The notes beneath the pieces were generated by a model. That model was not told where the DNA came from. It did no database searches and was given only the letters and a program-made list of their open reading frames with translations. A stretch of 64,000 nucleotides of DNA, from assembly GCA_017550525.1 (NCBI GenBank), contig JAFZOU010000037.1:1-64000 (forward strand). Reading direction: 5' to 3'. The position numbers and the translations under genes are program-made. Shown in pieces: positions 36,098 to 45,084 of the stretch (positions within the stretch are counted from its first letter, which is position 1; each line of letters opens with the position of its first letter). Source of the stretch: Bacteroidales bacterium. GTDB lineage: Bacteria; Bacteroidota; Bacteroidia; Bacteroidales; UBA932.

Positions 36098-37521
36098 TGG
36101 CACTTATTCCTATACATTGGTGGAACAAAGAAGTTCGTAACTTCAAGATTTCACAGGAAAGCTTCAGAAAACAGCCGTGGGCAAACGGCGTAATACTGCT
36201 GGGATGCGTGGTGATTGCCATGCTCCTGGCAAACCTCCCCTTCACAAAACACCTCTATCACGGCTTCCTTCACACGGAGCTAACCATCCACGTGGCATCC
36301 CCGGACGGCCTTCTGGACTGGTATTTCCCTCACGGGATGACCATGGAGAAGTTCATCAACGACATCCTCATGGTGATCTTCTTCTTCACCGTGGGTCTTG
36401 AAATAAAGCGTGAGGTTGTGTGCGGGGAACTTTCCTCCTTCAAGAAAGCCATCCTTCCCGTGATAGCGGCTTTTGGAGGCGTGATTGTGCCGGCTTCAAT
36501 CTATGCCATCGTGAACCACGGCACCGCCGCCGCTTCCGGATGGGGTATCCCTACGGCAACGGATATCGCGTTTGCTATCGGCATTCTGTCCATCCTTGGA
36601 GATAAGGTTCCGGTATCACTGAAGGTGTTCCTGACGGCCCTTGCCATTGCCGATGACCTAATAGCCATCCTTGTTGTGGCCTTCTTCTACGGCGGGCATA
36701 TTAATCTTCCTCTGCTGTTCATCGCCCTTGTGGTCATCCTCTTCGTTTTCCTGGAGAAGAAACTTGGAGAAAAGCGCATAGCATACTACATTGTGCCGGC
36801 AATAATCGTGTGGTTCCTATTCTACTACAGCGGCATCCACGCCACCATGACCGGTGTTGTGATCGCCCTCCTCATCCCCATGGACGCCCGCTACAACAAG
36901 GCAAAATTCCACCGCAGGGCAAAGATCCTCTACGAAGGCCTTGTGGAAAGCGAGGAAGTACACACATCCGAATCCTTCCCCAACGGTCCCCAGAGGTATT
37001 ATCTGAGGCATCTCAGCGGCCTCACCAAGAGAACCATACCCCCGTCATACCGGCTTGAGCACAGGCTTAACCCGGTTGTGAACTTTTTCATCATGCCGGT
37101 CTTTGCACTTGCAAACGCCGGTGTTGAAATCACGGACATCTCTTACTTCAACGTATTCCAGTGGAACCCCGCACTTGGCGGAGTGGGCCTTGGAATATTC
37201 CTGGGGCTTCTGCTTGGAAAGCCTATCGGCATAACCCTCGCATCCTGGCTTGCAATCAAATTCAAGGTTGGCGCAATGCCTTCCAGGGCATCCTGGCCCA
37301 TGCTGTTTGCCGTTGCATGCCTTGGCGGTATAGGATTCACTATGTCCATCTTTGTGGATACCCTGTCTTTTGGCGGGGCAAATATCACCCCGGAACTCAC
37401 GCAGCACCTCAGGGACGCCGGCAAGATTGCCGTGCTTCTGGGATCGCTTGCCGCAGGCGTACTGGGTTCACTGGCCATTACTGTTGTATCGGCCTTGGAA
37501 AAAGGTAAAAAACATAAATAA
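36097..37521 (+). CDS. nhaA: Na+/H+ antiporter NhaA
   Basis: 474 residues, about 12 membrane helices. NhaA extrudes sodium in exchange for protons. The paired ion-binding aspartates are in TALAIADDLIAILV, with FTVGLEIKREV early and GIGFTMSIFVDTLSF late. A hydrophilic loop of about 55 residues (roughly 268-325) is longer than in E. coli NhaA, as common in Bacteroidetes. Start codon overlaps the ahcY stop (TAATG), implying coupling. Confidence 0.95.
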   Translation: MALIPIHWWNKEVRNFKISQESFRKQPWANGVILLGCVVIAMLLANLPFTKHLYHGFLHTELTIHVASPDGLLDWYFPHGMTMEKFINDILMVIFFFTVGLEIKREVVCGELSSFKKAILPVIAAFGGVIVPASIYAIVNHGTAAASGWGIPTATDIAFAIGILSILGDKVPVSLKVFLTALAIADDLIAILVVAFFYGGHINLPLLFIALVVILFVFLEKKLGEKRIAYYIVPAIIVWFLFYYSGIHATMTGVVIALLIPMDARYNKAKFHRRAKILYEGLVESEEVHTSESFPNGPQRYYLRHLSGLTKRTIPPSYRLEHRLNPVVNFFIMPVFALANAGVEITDISYFNVFQWNPALGGVGLGIFLGLLLGKPIGITLASWLAIKFKVGAMPSRASWPMLFAVACLGGIGFTMSIFVDTLSFGGANITPELTQHLRDAGKIAVLLGSLAAGVLGSLAITVVSALEKGKKHK

Positions 37522-37524
37522 AAG

Positions 37525-37588
37525 GAGATCCTTCGTCGCTTCGCTCCTCAGGATGACAATTGTCATTCTGAACGAAGTGAAGAATCTC
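37525..37588. repeat. Palindromic dispersed repeat between nhaA and fabG
   Basis: A 64-bp imperfect palindrome: GAGATCCTTC...GGATGACA then TGTCATTCTG...GAAGAATCTC. A single arm of the same family is at 60813-60841. Such GTCATTCTGA...GAAGAATCT repeats are common between genes in Bacteroidetes; it may end the nhaA transcript. Confidence 0.65.
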
Positions 37589-37601
37589 AGGATAATATAC
37601 T

Positions 37602-38348
37602 ATGGGACTGTTAAACGGAAAAGTTGCGCTGGTAACCGGCGCTGCACGCGGCATTGGCAAGGCCATTGCCCTCAAATTTGCCTCTGAAGGGGCTTCTATC
37701 GCATTCACTGACCTTGTGATCAACGAGGCCGCAGAGGAAACCGTAAAAGAACTTGAAGCCTTTGGAGTAAAGGTAAAGGCTTACGCCTCCAATGCTGCCG
37801 ATTTCGAGGCCACACAGGAAGTTGTAGCAGAAATAGAGAAGGAGTTTGGCCGTGTAGACATCCTTGTCAACAACGCCGGCATCACCAAGGACGGCCTTGT
37901 AATGCGCATGTCAGAGGCCCAGTGGGACGCCGTCATAGACGTGAACATGAAGAGCGCCTTCAATTTCCTTCATGCCGTAGTGCCCATCATGGCACGCCAG
38001 AAGGGCGGCAGCATCATCAACATGGCTTCCATCGCCGGCCAGACCGGTAATCCCGGACAGGTGAATTATTCGGCCTCCAAAGCAGGCCTCATTGCCATGG
38101 CAAAGTCCGTTGCAAAGGAGATGGGGCCCCGCGGAGTACGCGCAAACGCCATTGCTCCCGGCTATGTCATCACGGAGATGACGGAGGTCCTGCCCCAGGC
38201 TGTGAAGGATGAATTCATCAAGCTTATTCCCCTCAAACGCGGCGCAACCGTGGAAGAGATAGCAAACACTGCCCTTTATCTTGCCTCAGACCTCTCCTCC
38301 TATGTCACTGGTCAGGTCATTGCCGTGAACGGCGGAATGTACTGCTAA
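37602..38348 (+). CDS. fabG: 3-oxoacyl-ACP reductase
   Basis: 248 residues, short-chain dehydrogenase/reductase. NADPH motif VTGAARGIGKAIA, NNAG, catalytic Ser in NMASIAGQTGNPGQ and YSASK (Tyr and Lys). The C-terminal GQVIAVNGGMYC is typical for FabG. It reduces 3-oxoacyl-ACP in fatty-acid elongation. It stands alone, not in a fab cluster, and is followed by a strong terminator. Confidence 0.93.
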   Translation: MGLLNGKVALVTGAARGIGKAIALKFASEGASIAFTDLVINEAAEETVKELEAFGVKVKAYASNAADFEATQEVVAEIEKEFGRVDILVNNAGITKDGLVMRMSEAQWDAVIDVNMKSAFNFLHAVVPIMARQKGGSIINMASIAGQTGNPGQVNYSASKAGLIAMAKSVAKEMGPRGVRANAIAPGYVITEMTEVLPQAVKDEFIKLIPLKRGATVEEIANTALYLASDLSSYVTGQVIAVNGGMYC

Positions 38349-38377
38349 CCAAAGCGCTGACACAGAGGCGTTTAACA

Positions 38378-38411
38378 AAAGTCGGGTGCACCTTGAGGTG
38401 CACCCGACTTT
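38378..38411. terminator. Bidirectional terminator after fabG
   Basis: A perfect 15-bp stem AAAGTCGGGTGCACC / GGTGCACCCGACTTT with loop TTGA lies between the converging fabG and the barrel gene at 38442. Confidence 0.85.
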
Positions 38412-38441
38412 GAGTAATTATCTAATACTCAGTTAATTAGA

Positions 38442-39158
38442 TTACAGGCTGAAGATGAAGCCAAGCATGATGTTGGCGGAGTCTACGTCAAGACCAAAAC
38501 GGCCGATATTGGAAGTAGTCCTTGAATTGTCGGGGTTGATACGGGTGTTGGAGATGTTCTGATAACCCAGGCTGCCGATATGGGCCATGATTGAGAAGTG
38601 GCCGTCAAACTTCACAAGGAAGCCAGGACGTGCACCAATCTCAAGGAGACCATACTTGGGACCTTCTACCCATGCGTTCTGAGCATTAAGATTCTGGGTG
38701 GAGATAGAGCTATAACCAAGGACACCGTCAACAAAAAGATCGAAACGGCGGCTGTTGACAATTGAGAAACGGAAATAAGGAGCAAAGCGGATACCGTCTA
38801 CCCTCTGTCCGCCGAGGTTCTGACCATTTGCATTGGTAGCAGAAAGCTGGTCACCACGCATACCGGCTGCGGCAAGGAGCATGCCCTTGTAGTCGTTAGG
38901 GTTAAGTGAACCGAGAGCGGCAAGACCGTGCATGTAACCCACGGTGCCACCAACTGCCATGCGGTCGTTGATACGGAAACCTACCTCAGGCATGAACTTG
39001 AAGGAAGTACCGCTGGTGATGGAGTTGGCCTGATTCTGACCGTCATTCCATGTGGTAGTGGAGAAAGCTACGGAACCGCCGAAGTAAAGCTGGGCGTTTG
39101 CCTTGGTGCCGATGAGCATCATAAGAGCAGCTGCAGCTGCAAAGATGATTTTTTTCAT
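38442..39158 (-). CDS. Outer-membrane beta-barrel protein
   Basis: 238 residues with a signal peptide ending TKANAQ. The mature part has alternating strands with conserved GFRINDRMAVGGTVGY and ends in a terminal strand IMLGFIFSL with aromatic/hydrophobic end, as in small OmpA/OprF-like 8-strand barrels. Function unknown. It lies 36 bases downstream of the lipoprotein pair and may share their transcript. Confidence 0.8.
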   Translation of the reverse strand: MKKIIFAAAAALMMLIGTKANAQLYFGGSVAFSTTTWNDGQNQANSITSGTSFKFMPEVGFRINDRMAVGGTVGYMHGLAALGSLNPNDYKGMLLAAAGMRGDQLSATNANGQNLGGQRVDGIRFAPYFRFSIVNSRRFDLFVDGVLGYSSISTQNLNAQNAWVEGPKYGLLEIGARPGFLVKFDGHFSIMAHIGSLGYQNISNTRINPDNSRTTSNIGRFGLDVDSANIMLGFIFSL

Positions 39159-39194
39159 AATGGTTGTTTTAAGTTGATTTGTTTATATTGGTTT

Positions 39195-39932
39195 CTAATA
39201 TTTGTCGTCTATATCCTCAATCTTGTTCTCCACATAGCTTAAAAAACGCTTGCGGAGGTTTTCTGGATAATTATCATTTTTCTTTACATCTTTCTCGATC
39301 TGATAGATCTTAGCTTCAATCTGTCCGGCCTTGCGGAGGTCCTTTTTACTCACGGCGCTCCTGTACTGATTGAGAAGGCCGTTCACTCCGGTGCGCTTGC
39401 AAAGCCAGGGAAGGGTATAGGGAATATCCTCCGGCTTTGTTTCTTCCTCCACAAAAGTCTCCGAGTTAATGCTCAGACGTGCACCCTTTGTGTCTTCTAC
39501 CATGGACTTGGCCTGTTTGTAGGGGAAACGCTTTTTACCTCCGTCCACCTCCGGCACGGAGAAGACAACAGCCTTTTCAACAGAGGGTGCGCTATTGAAA
39601 ACCGGCACCAGATTCTCCATCTCCTCTGCCTTCAGGGAGAAGGAATCACGGACGCGGAGACCGCTCTCATCAAGAAGCGTAAGTTCCATATCCAAGGCCG
39701 ATATCACAGCATCTGTTTCCTTACGGACAGGGACTACGGCCTGGATGTTCCACAGCTTGGGATTATCCTGGTCCGGGGACATATACACACGGACATCGGC
39801 CCCGGGAGAGAAGGAATCGAATCCGCTGCCGGCAAATTCCATCTGGCCTTTGGGGACGAAGATCTCTACAGGTTTTTTTGCGCAGGAGTAAAGCGCCAGG
39901 GCCGATAAGGCCACAAGGATAAGCTTTTTCAT
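39195..39932 (-). CDS. Lipoprotein, paralog of the upstream neighbour
   Basis: 245 residues from ATG 39932; lipobox LYSC. The N-terminal 100 residues start with IFVPKGQMEFAG and share a line-by-line pattern with the gene upstream (YVPKNTVEFAG, VxPVRKE, LVPVxNSA, IVFSV). The C-terminal 60 residues are charged helical (LRKAGQIEAKIYQIEKDVKK). I do not recognise a named domain. Tandem duplication is clear. Confidence 0.75.
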   Translation of the reverse strand: MKKLILVALSALALYSCAKKPVEIFVPKGQMEFAGSGFDSFSPGADVRVYMSPDQDNPKLWNIQAVVPVRKETDAVISALDMELTLLDESGLRVRDSFSLKAEEMENLVPVFNSAPSVEKAVVFSVPEVDGGKKRFPYKQAKSMVEDTKGARLSINSETFVEEETKPEDIPYTLPWLCKRTGVNGLLNQYRSAVSKKDLRKAGQIEAKIYQIEKDVKKNDNYPENLRKRFLSYVENKIEDIDDKY

Positions 39933-39940
39933 ACCGTGGT

Positions 39941-40693
39941 TCAATCGTAGCGGTCTTCAATTTGGTCTTCGCGGTCCTCGATGTACTCCACAAAGCGGTC
40001 ACGGAGCCAGGACGGAACGCTTCCGTCGTTTTTTACCTTCTTCTCTATGGACCAGAGCTGATCCTCGATCTGCTTTGCGCGGCGGTCGTTGTCGTTGCGG
40101 AGAGCGGCCTCATACTGGCCCAGGAGGCCATACACGCCGTACTTCTTGCAAAGGGCGTCAAGTGTGTTGGGGTTTTCCTGCTTGGGCTGCTCAGCCACAG
40201 CGGCGGTGCCATTACCGGAAGATACGTTGAAGTCCATTCTTACGCCCTTAGTATTGGCAAGGAGCTTTTCCGCTTCCTTCTTTGTGAAATACTTCTTGAC
40301 GCCATCCTGCGCCACCGAGAACACTATTGTGCGCTCAATGTTATCGGCCGAATTGTACACGGGGACAAGGTTTGCAAGATCCTCCCCCTCAAGGACAAAA
40401 CCGTCACGGATACGGATTCCGCGCTCATCAAGCGGAATAAGGTTTATGCTGAGGCCGTCAATTGCCCCTTTCACTTCCTTGCGGACAGGGATTACGGCCT
40501 GGACTGTCCATTCCTTGGATGCATCAGGATTCTGGGACGTGTAGAGTTTTACATCTGCACCAAGGGAGAAGGATGTGAAAGCGTTGCCCGCAAACTCCAC
40601 TGTGTTTTTGGGGACGTAAAGCTCTGCCGGTTTGTCATTACCGCAGGCCCACGCCAAAGCGGTGAAGCAAAAGAGAACGAACAGTTTTTTCAT
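39941..40693 (-). CDS. Lipoprotein, first of a paralogous pair
   Basis: 250 residues from ATG 40693, lipobox LAWAC. Same layout as the next gene: a beta-rich N-terminal domain, a middle part (KYFTKKEAEKLLANTKG) and a charged helical end. Function unknown. It has its own promoter with an operator-like palindrome, next to a membrane AraC regulator encoded just upstream, which may control it. Confidence 0.75.
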   Translation of the reverse strand: MKKLFVLFCFTALAWACGNDKPAELYVPKNTVEFAGNAFTSFSLGADVKLYTSQNPDASKEWTVQAVIPVRKEVKGAIDGLSINLIPLDERGIRIRDGFVLEGEDLANLVPVYNSADNIERTIVFSVAQDGVKKYFTKKEAEKLLANTKGVRMDFNVSSGNGTAAVAEQPKQENPNTLDALCKKYGVYGLLGQYEAALRNDNDRRAKQIEDQLWSIEKKVKNDGSVPSWLRDRFVEYIEDREDQIEDRYD

Positions 40694-40724
40694 ATGTTGA
40701 ATGTGGTTTGTCTTACAATCAACA

Positions 40725-40763
40725 CAAATATAGATAACCACACCCGCGTGTGCAACACACGCG
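40725..40763 (-). promoter_or_regulatory. Promoter with operator palindrome over the -33
   Basis: Minus strand TTG (40755-40753), 20 bases, TATATTTG (40732-40725). The -33 is the exact centre of a 19-bp perfect palindrome CGCGTGTG-TTG-CACACGCG (40745-40763). A dimeric regulator bound there would cover the -33, so repression or activator control is likely. Confidence 0.75.
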
Positions 40764-40808
40764 CGTTACCTTTCGTAAAAACTATGTTGCAAATCGTAAA
40801 AAGGAGAC

Positions 40809-41855
40809 CTATCCCTTGTTCTCCATCCACTGAGAGGGGCTCATTCCCGTGATTTTCTTGAAACAGCGGTAGAATGACACGCGGTCAGAGAAACCGGATC
40901 TGTCGGCCACTTCCGTAATGGAAAGCGGGGGTTTTTCCTCCATGAGAAGGCGGGCGTAACGGATGCGCCAGCTATTCACGTAATCGGAGAAGGATTGCTT
41001 TGCCAGCTTGTTTATACAGGCCGATACATAGGTTCTGTTGGAGCCCACTGCCTCTGCTAAATCGGCAACCGTCAGACCCTTGGAACGGAAAAGCTGCTGC
41101 GCCTGCATTTGTGTCCGGATCTTTTCCATAAGGGCTGCCCGTGACCGGTCGTCAGAGTCTGAAAAGCCCTCTGCAAACTCCTCAACCCTTACTTCATCGG
41201 CCGGAAATTCCGTCTTGTTCCCAAAAAAGAATATAGAGAAAAGGAGGGCCGAGAACGCCACCGAGGGAATAATAAGTTCCCAGGAGCCCATGAAGTGGTC
41301 ACGGCCAAGGAGATTCACCGTGAAGGACATCATAGCCGTGACAACAAGAAGGAGGAGAAGTATGAAAAGAGGGTCCAGGCGCTTTTCCTCCGGGTTTGAG
41401 TAGAAGTTATTTACGCTGAGACGGAACCGGAAAAGGTCACGCGCCGCTATGATGCTGGAGTATATGGTGACAACTGGGAACAGGGCTTGGGCGGCCATCT
41501 GGGCACCGCCTATACCCTGCAGCCACCCGGCAAGGGAACAGATAAATACCGCCACTGCCGGTATAAACCACCAGAGATATGACCAAGCCCGGGGTACGCT
41601 CTTTCCGGTAAGGCACTTCACATAGAGGGCATAGAGAGGGTATACGGAGAGATTGCAAAGGTAGTATAGACTCTCTGAAAAACGGCTCTGGAGGCCGTTA
41701 AAATGGAGATAGTGGCAGAAATACAGGGCCGCAGTCACAATGCCGAAGACCGCCAGCGCAATGTGCGCGCGGTCTGCCTTCCTTATCTGGAAAAGAAGGA
41801 TGGCGGTCCATACAAGACACACCATGAACGGCATTGTGGTGGCCAGAGAGTACAT
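40809..41855 (-). CDS. AraC-family regulator with membrane-embedded N-terminus
   Basis: 348 residues. Six or seven hydrophobic helices fill about 1-215, then a linker and an AraC-type double HTH (about 245-345; LTVADLAEAVGSNRTYVS and LSITEVADRSGFSDRVSFYRCFKKITG). The membrane part presumably senses an envelope signal. Codon use and the GGCCGAT motif content match the chromosome. It has its own near-leaderless promoter and lies upstream of the lipoprotein pair on the same strand. Confidence 0.85.
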   Translation of the reverse strand: MYSLATTMPFMVCLVWTAILLFQIRKADRAHIALAVFGIVTAALYFCHYLHFNGLQSRFSESLYYLCNLSVYPLYALYVKCLTGKSVPRAWSYLWWFIPAVAVFICSLAGWLQGIGGAQMAAQALFPVVTIYSSIIAARDLFRFRLSVNNFYSNPEEKRLDPLFILLLLLVVTAMMSFTVNLLGRDHFMGSWELIIPSVAFSALLFSIFFFGNKTEFPADEVRVEEFAEGFSDSDDRSRAALMEKIRTQMQAQQLFRSKGLTVADLAEAVGSNRTYVSACINKLAKQSFSDYVNSWRIRYARLLMEEKPPLSITEVADRSGFSDRVSFYRCFKKITGMSPSQWMENKG

Positions 41856-41860
41856 TTACA

Positions 41861-41891
41861 CAAAGATAATCAGAATACCTCACTATTGCAA
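41861..41891 (-). promoter_or_regulatory. Promoter of the AraC gene inside the pyrG end
   Basis: TTG (41891-41889), 20 bases, perfect TATCTTTG (41868-41861). The box ends 5 bases before the start codon at 41855, so the mRNA should be leaderless or nearly so. The -33 lies inside the pyrG coding end. Confidence 0.75.
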
Positions 41892-43481
41892 AGCCGCGTG
41901 CACAAACTCCACAAAAATGGGCTGGGGGACTTCCGGCGTACTTTTGAGCTCCGGATGGAACTGAACGGCCACAAAGAACGGATGCGACGGAATTTCTACT
42001 ATTTCCACAAGGTTGTGATCCGGATTCACCCCACTTACCACCATGCCGGCGTCTTCAAATGCCTTAAGGAAATTGTTATTGAATTCATAACGGTGGCGGT
42101 GACGTTCGGATATATCATCGGCCCCATATATCCTATGCGCAAGCGTCCCTTCCTTTATGTGGCAGGGATATGCCCCAAGACGCATGGTTCCGCCTTTCAT
42201 GGTGAGTTTTTTCTGCTCCTCCATCATATCTATTACGGGATGGGACGTGTCAGGATTCTCTTCCGTAGATGCGGCATCGGCCCAGCCTAGCACATTGCGG
42301 GCAAACTCCACAACCGCCATCTGCATGCCAAGGCAAATCCCAAAGAAGGGAACCCCGTGCTCCCTGGCGTATTTCGCCGCACATATCTTCCCTTCCAGGC
42401 CGCGAGAACCGAATCCGGGGGCAACCAGGATGCCTTTCATAGGGCCCAGGACCTCATCCACATTGGAAGGGTCAAGGTGCTCGGAATGGATGCAGTGAAC
42501 GGTTACCTTGCAGTGATTGGCCGCCCCTGCGTGGATAAAGCTTTCCTGGATGCTCTTGTACGCATCCTGAAGCTCCACGTATTTCCCCACAAGGGCAATG
42601 TCCACTTCCCTCTGGGGATTTTTCAGCCTTTCCAGGAAGGCCTTAAGGCCGGAAAGGTCCGGCTCCGGAAGGCCCGGGATTCCCAGTTTATTCACAACAA
42701 GGGTGTCAAGATGCTCGGCCTCCATGTTGAAAGGGACCTGGTAGATGCTCCAGGCGTCCATTGACTCAATTACGTGGCCGGGCTTGACGTTGCAGAAAAG
42801 GGCAATTTTGCGGCGCAGTTCAGGCGTAAGTTCCTTTTCAGTCCGGCACACGATTATGTCCGGATGCACACCCTGGGACTGGAGTTCCTGCACAGAATGC
42901 TGTGTGGGCTTGGTCTTAAGTTCCCGTGCGGCCTTGAGGTAAGGAATCAGGGTAAGATGAATGCTCAGGAAATCCTCTTCCGGCAGTTCCCACTGGAGCT
43001 GGCGCATGGCCTCCACAAAAGGCTGGCTTTCCATATCGCCAACGGTGCCGCCAACCTCTGTGATCACAATGTCATAGTTGCCGGTTTGGCCAAGCAGAAG
43101 CATCCTGCGCTTGATCTCATCCGTTATATGAGGCACAATCTGGACTGTTTTTCCAAGATATGCGCCTTCGCGCTCACGAGTTATTACCGTGTTGTATATC
43201 CTTCCCGTAGTAACGTTGTTGGCCTGGGACGTATGAATTCCAAGGAAACGCTCATAGTGGCCAAGGTCAAGGTCTGTCTCGGCACCGTCCTCCGTCACAT
43301 AACACTCCCCGTGCTCATAGGGATTGAGGGTGCCGGGGTCTATATTGAGATACGGGTCAAATTTCTGGATAGTAACGCGTAATCCCCTTGCCTGAAGAAG
43401 TTTGGCAAGGGATGCGGCAATAATCCCCTTTCCAAGGGAAGAAGCCACACCACCAGTTACAAAAATGTATTTTGTGTCCAT
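41883..43481 (-). CDS. pyrG: CTP synthase
   Basis: 532 residues from ATG 43481, at the family start MDTKYIFVTGGVASSLGKGI; an open extension to 43520 overlaps guaA and is rejected. The amidoligase domain (1-265) has the P-loop and LNIDPGTLNPYEHGECYV. The glutaminase domain has the nucleophile in GICLGMQ and the His-Glu dyad in QFHPELKS. It makes CTP from UTP and glutamine. It is last in the nucleotide operon, 25 bases after guaA. Confidence 0.97.
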   Translation of the reverse strand: MDTKYIFVTGGVASSLGKGIIAASLAKLLQARGLRVTIQKFDPYLNIDPGTLNPYEHGECYVTEDGAETDLDLGHYERFLGIHTSQANNVTTGRIYNTVITREREGAYLGKTVQIVPHITDEIKRRMLLLGQTGNYDIVITEVGGTVGDMESQPFVEAMRQLQWELPEEDFLSIHLTLIPYLKAARELKTKPTQHSVQELQSQGVHPDIIVCRTEKELTPELRRKIALFCNVKPGHVIESMDAWSIYQVPFNMEAEHLDTLVVNKLGIPGLPEPDLSGLKAFLERLKNPQREVDIALVGKYVELQDAYKSIQESFIHAGAANHCKVTVHCIHSEHLDPSNVDEVLGPMKGILVAPGFGSRGLEGKICAAKYAREHGVPFFGICLGMQMAVVEFARNVLGWADAASTEENPDTSHPVIDMMEEQKKLTMKGGTMRLGAYPCHIKEGTLAHRIYGADDISERHRHRYEFNNNFLKAFEDAGMVVSGVNPDHNLVEIVEIPSHPFFVAVQFHPELKSTPEVPQPIFVEFVHAALQ

Positions 43482-43506
43482 ACTGGAAATTGCAAATCTT
43501 ATCTTG

Positions 43507-45084
43507 TTACTCCCATTCAATGGTTGCCGGCGGCTTGGAGGAGATGTCGTAGACCACCCTGTTTACCCCGCGTACCTTGCGGATAATCTGGTTGGAGACA
43601 TCCCGGAGGAAGTCGTAGGGAAGCGGAAACCAGTCTGCCGTCATTGCGTCTGTTGAAATGACGGCCCTGAGGGCCACGGGATTCTCATAGGTTCGTTCGT
43701 CGCCCATTACGCCCACGCTCTTTACCGGGAGAAGAATTACCCCGGCCTGCCAGATTGCATCGTAGAGGTTGGTGGCCATTTCTGTGGGATTTGCGGCCGA
43801 TGGATAACCCATCCCCGTGCAGTCGTAGCAGCGGAGGGCACTTATGAAAATGTCATCGGCCTCCCTGAGGACGGAGAGTTTTTCCTCCGTAACCTCCCCT
43901 ATTATGCGGATGGCAAGGGACGGGCCGGGGAAAGGATGCCTGTTTATGAGATGCGGGGGAACCCCAAGGGCACGGCCAACCCGGCGGACCTCGTCCTTAA
44001 ACAGCATACTGAGAGGCTCCACCACCTTCAGGTTCATCTTCTCCGGCAAGCCGCCAACGTTGTGGTGGCTCTTGATTTTGGAAGCGATTCCGGGGATGCC
44101 GGCGCTCTCGATTACGTCGGGATAAATGGTGCCCTGAGCCAGCCAGCGGGCATTTCCAACCCCGGCGGCGTATTTTTCAAAGGTTTCCACAAAGAGGCGG
44201 CCTATGGCCTTGCGCTTAGCCTCCGGATCCGTAAGGCCTTTGAGTGCTCCTAGGAAACTTTCAGATGCATCGGCCCCAATCACATTGAGTCCCATCTCCC
44301 TGTAGGAGGCAAGGACGCTTGTGAATTCGTTCTTTCTCAGAAGGCCGTTGTTCACAAATATGCATGTGAGCTGGCTGCCGATGGCCTTGTTCAGAAGGAC
44401 GGCGGCAACGGTTGAATCCACTCCACCGCTGAGGCCGAGGATAACGTTGTCACGGCCGATTTTCCCTCTCAGGGCTTCCACCGTTGTGGAAATGAAGGAA
44501 TCCGGGGTCCAGTCTCCCTTGCAGCCGCATATCCGAAGTGCAAAGTTGGAGAGCATACGTGCGCCTTCCGCGGTGTGGTAAACCTCCGGGTGGAACTGGA
44601 CGGCAAAGGTGGGCTCCCCTTCAAACTGATAAGCGGCGTTGCAGACATCCTCCGTAGAGGCTATTACCGAGGCGCCTTCAGGGAGGGCCGATATACTGTC
44701 TCCATGAGACATCCACACCTCCGTCTCCTTACTCACGCCTTCAAAAAGGGGAGACTCGGCAACAAGTTTCAGGATGGCCCGGCCGTATTCACGGGTGTCA
44801 GAGGCATCCACCTTTCCACCGCACTTCCAGGCCAGATACTGGGCCCCGTAGCATATTCCAAGAAGCGGAAGACGGCCACGGAAAAGGGAAAGATCCACCT
44901 GCGGGGCATTGGCGTCTCTCACGGAGCAGGGGCTTCCGGAAAGGATAACGCCTTTTACGTCCCCGTCCAGTGTGGGAACTTTATTGTATGGGTATATTTC
45001 ACAATAGACGTTCAGCTCCCTCAGGCGGCGGCCTATCAGCTGCGTTACCTGGGAGCCAAAATCCAGAATGATAATTTTATCCAT
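43507..45084 (-). CDS. guaA: GMP synthase (glutamine-hydrolysing)
   Basis: 525 residues. N-terminal class I glutaminase (GICYGAQ with Cys, QFHPEVYHT with His/Glu) and C-terminal ATP pyrophosphatase ([13 protein letters not shown]) followed by the dimerisation domain ending TIEWE. It converts XMP to GMP. Start overlaps guaB by 8 bases, placing it directly downstream of the enzyme that supplies XMP. Confidence 0.97.
   Translation of the reverse strand: MDKIIILDFGSQVTQLIGRRLRELNVYCEIYPYNKVPTLDGDVKGVILSGSPCSVRDANAPQVDLSLFRGRLPLLGICYGAQYLAWKCGGKVDASDTREYGRAILKLVAESPLFEGVSKETEVWMSHGDSISALPEGASVIASTEDVCNAAYQFEGEPTFAVQFHPEVYHTAEGARMLSNFALRICGCKGDWTPDSFISTTVEALRGKIGRDNVILGLSGGVDSTVAAVLLNKAIGSQLTCIFVNNGLLRKNEFTSVLASYREMGLNVIGADASESFLGALKGLTDPEAKRKAIGRLFVETFEKYAAGVGNARWLAQGTIYPDVIESAGIPGIASKIKSHHNVGGLPEKMNLKVVEPLSMLFKDEVRRVGRALGVPPHLINRHPFPGPSLAIRIIGEVTEEKLSVLREADDIFISALRCYDCTGMGYPSAANPTEMATNLYDAIWQAGVILLPVKSVGVMGDERTYENPVALRAVISTDAMTADWFPLPYDFLRDVSNQIIRKVRGVNRVVYDISSKPPATIEWE

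Noticed and set aside
43482..43520. Longer start of pyrG
   Set aside because: The extension overlaps guaA and CTP synthases begin at MDTKYIFVTGG, so ATG 43481 is used.
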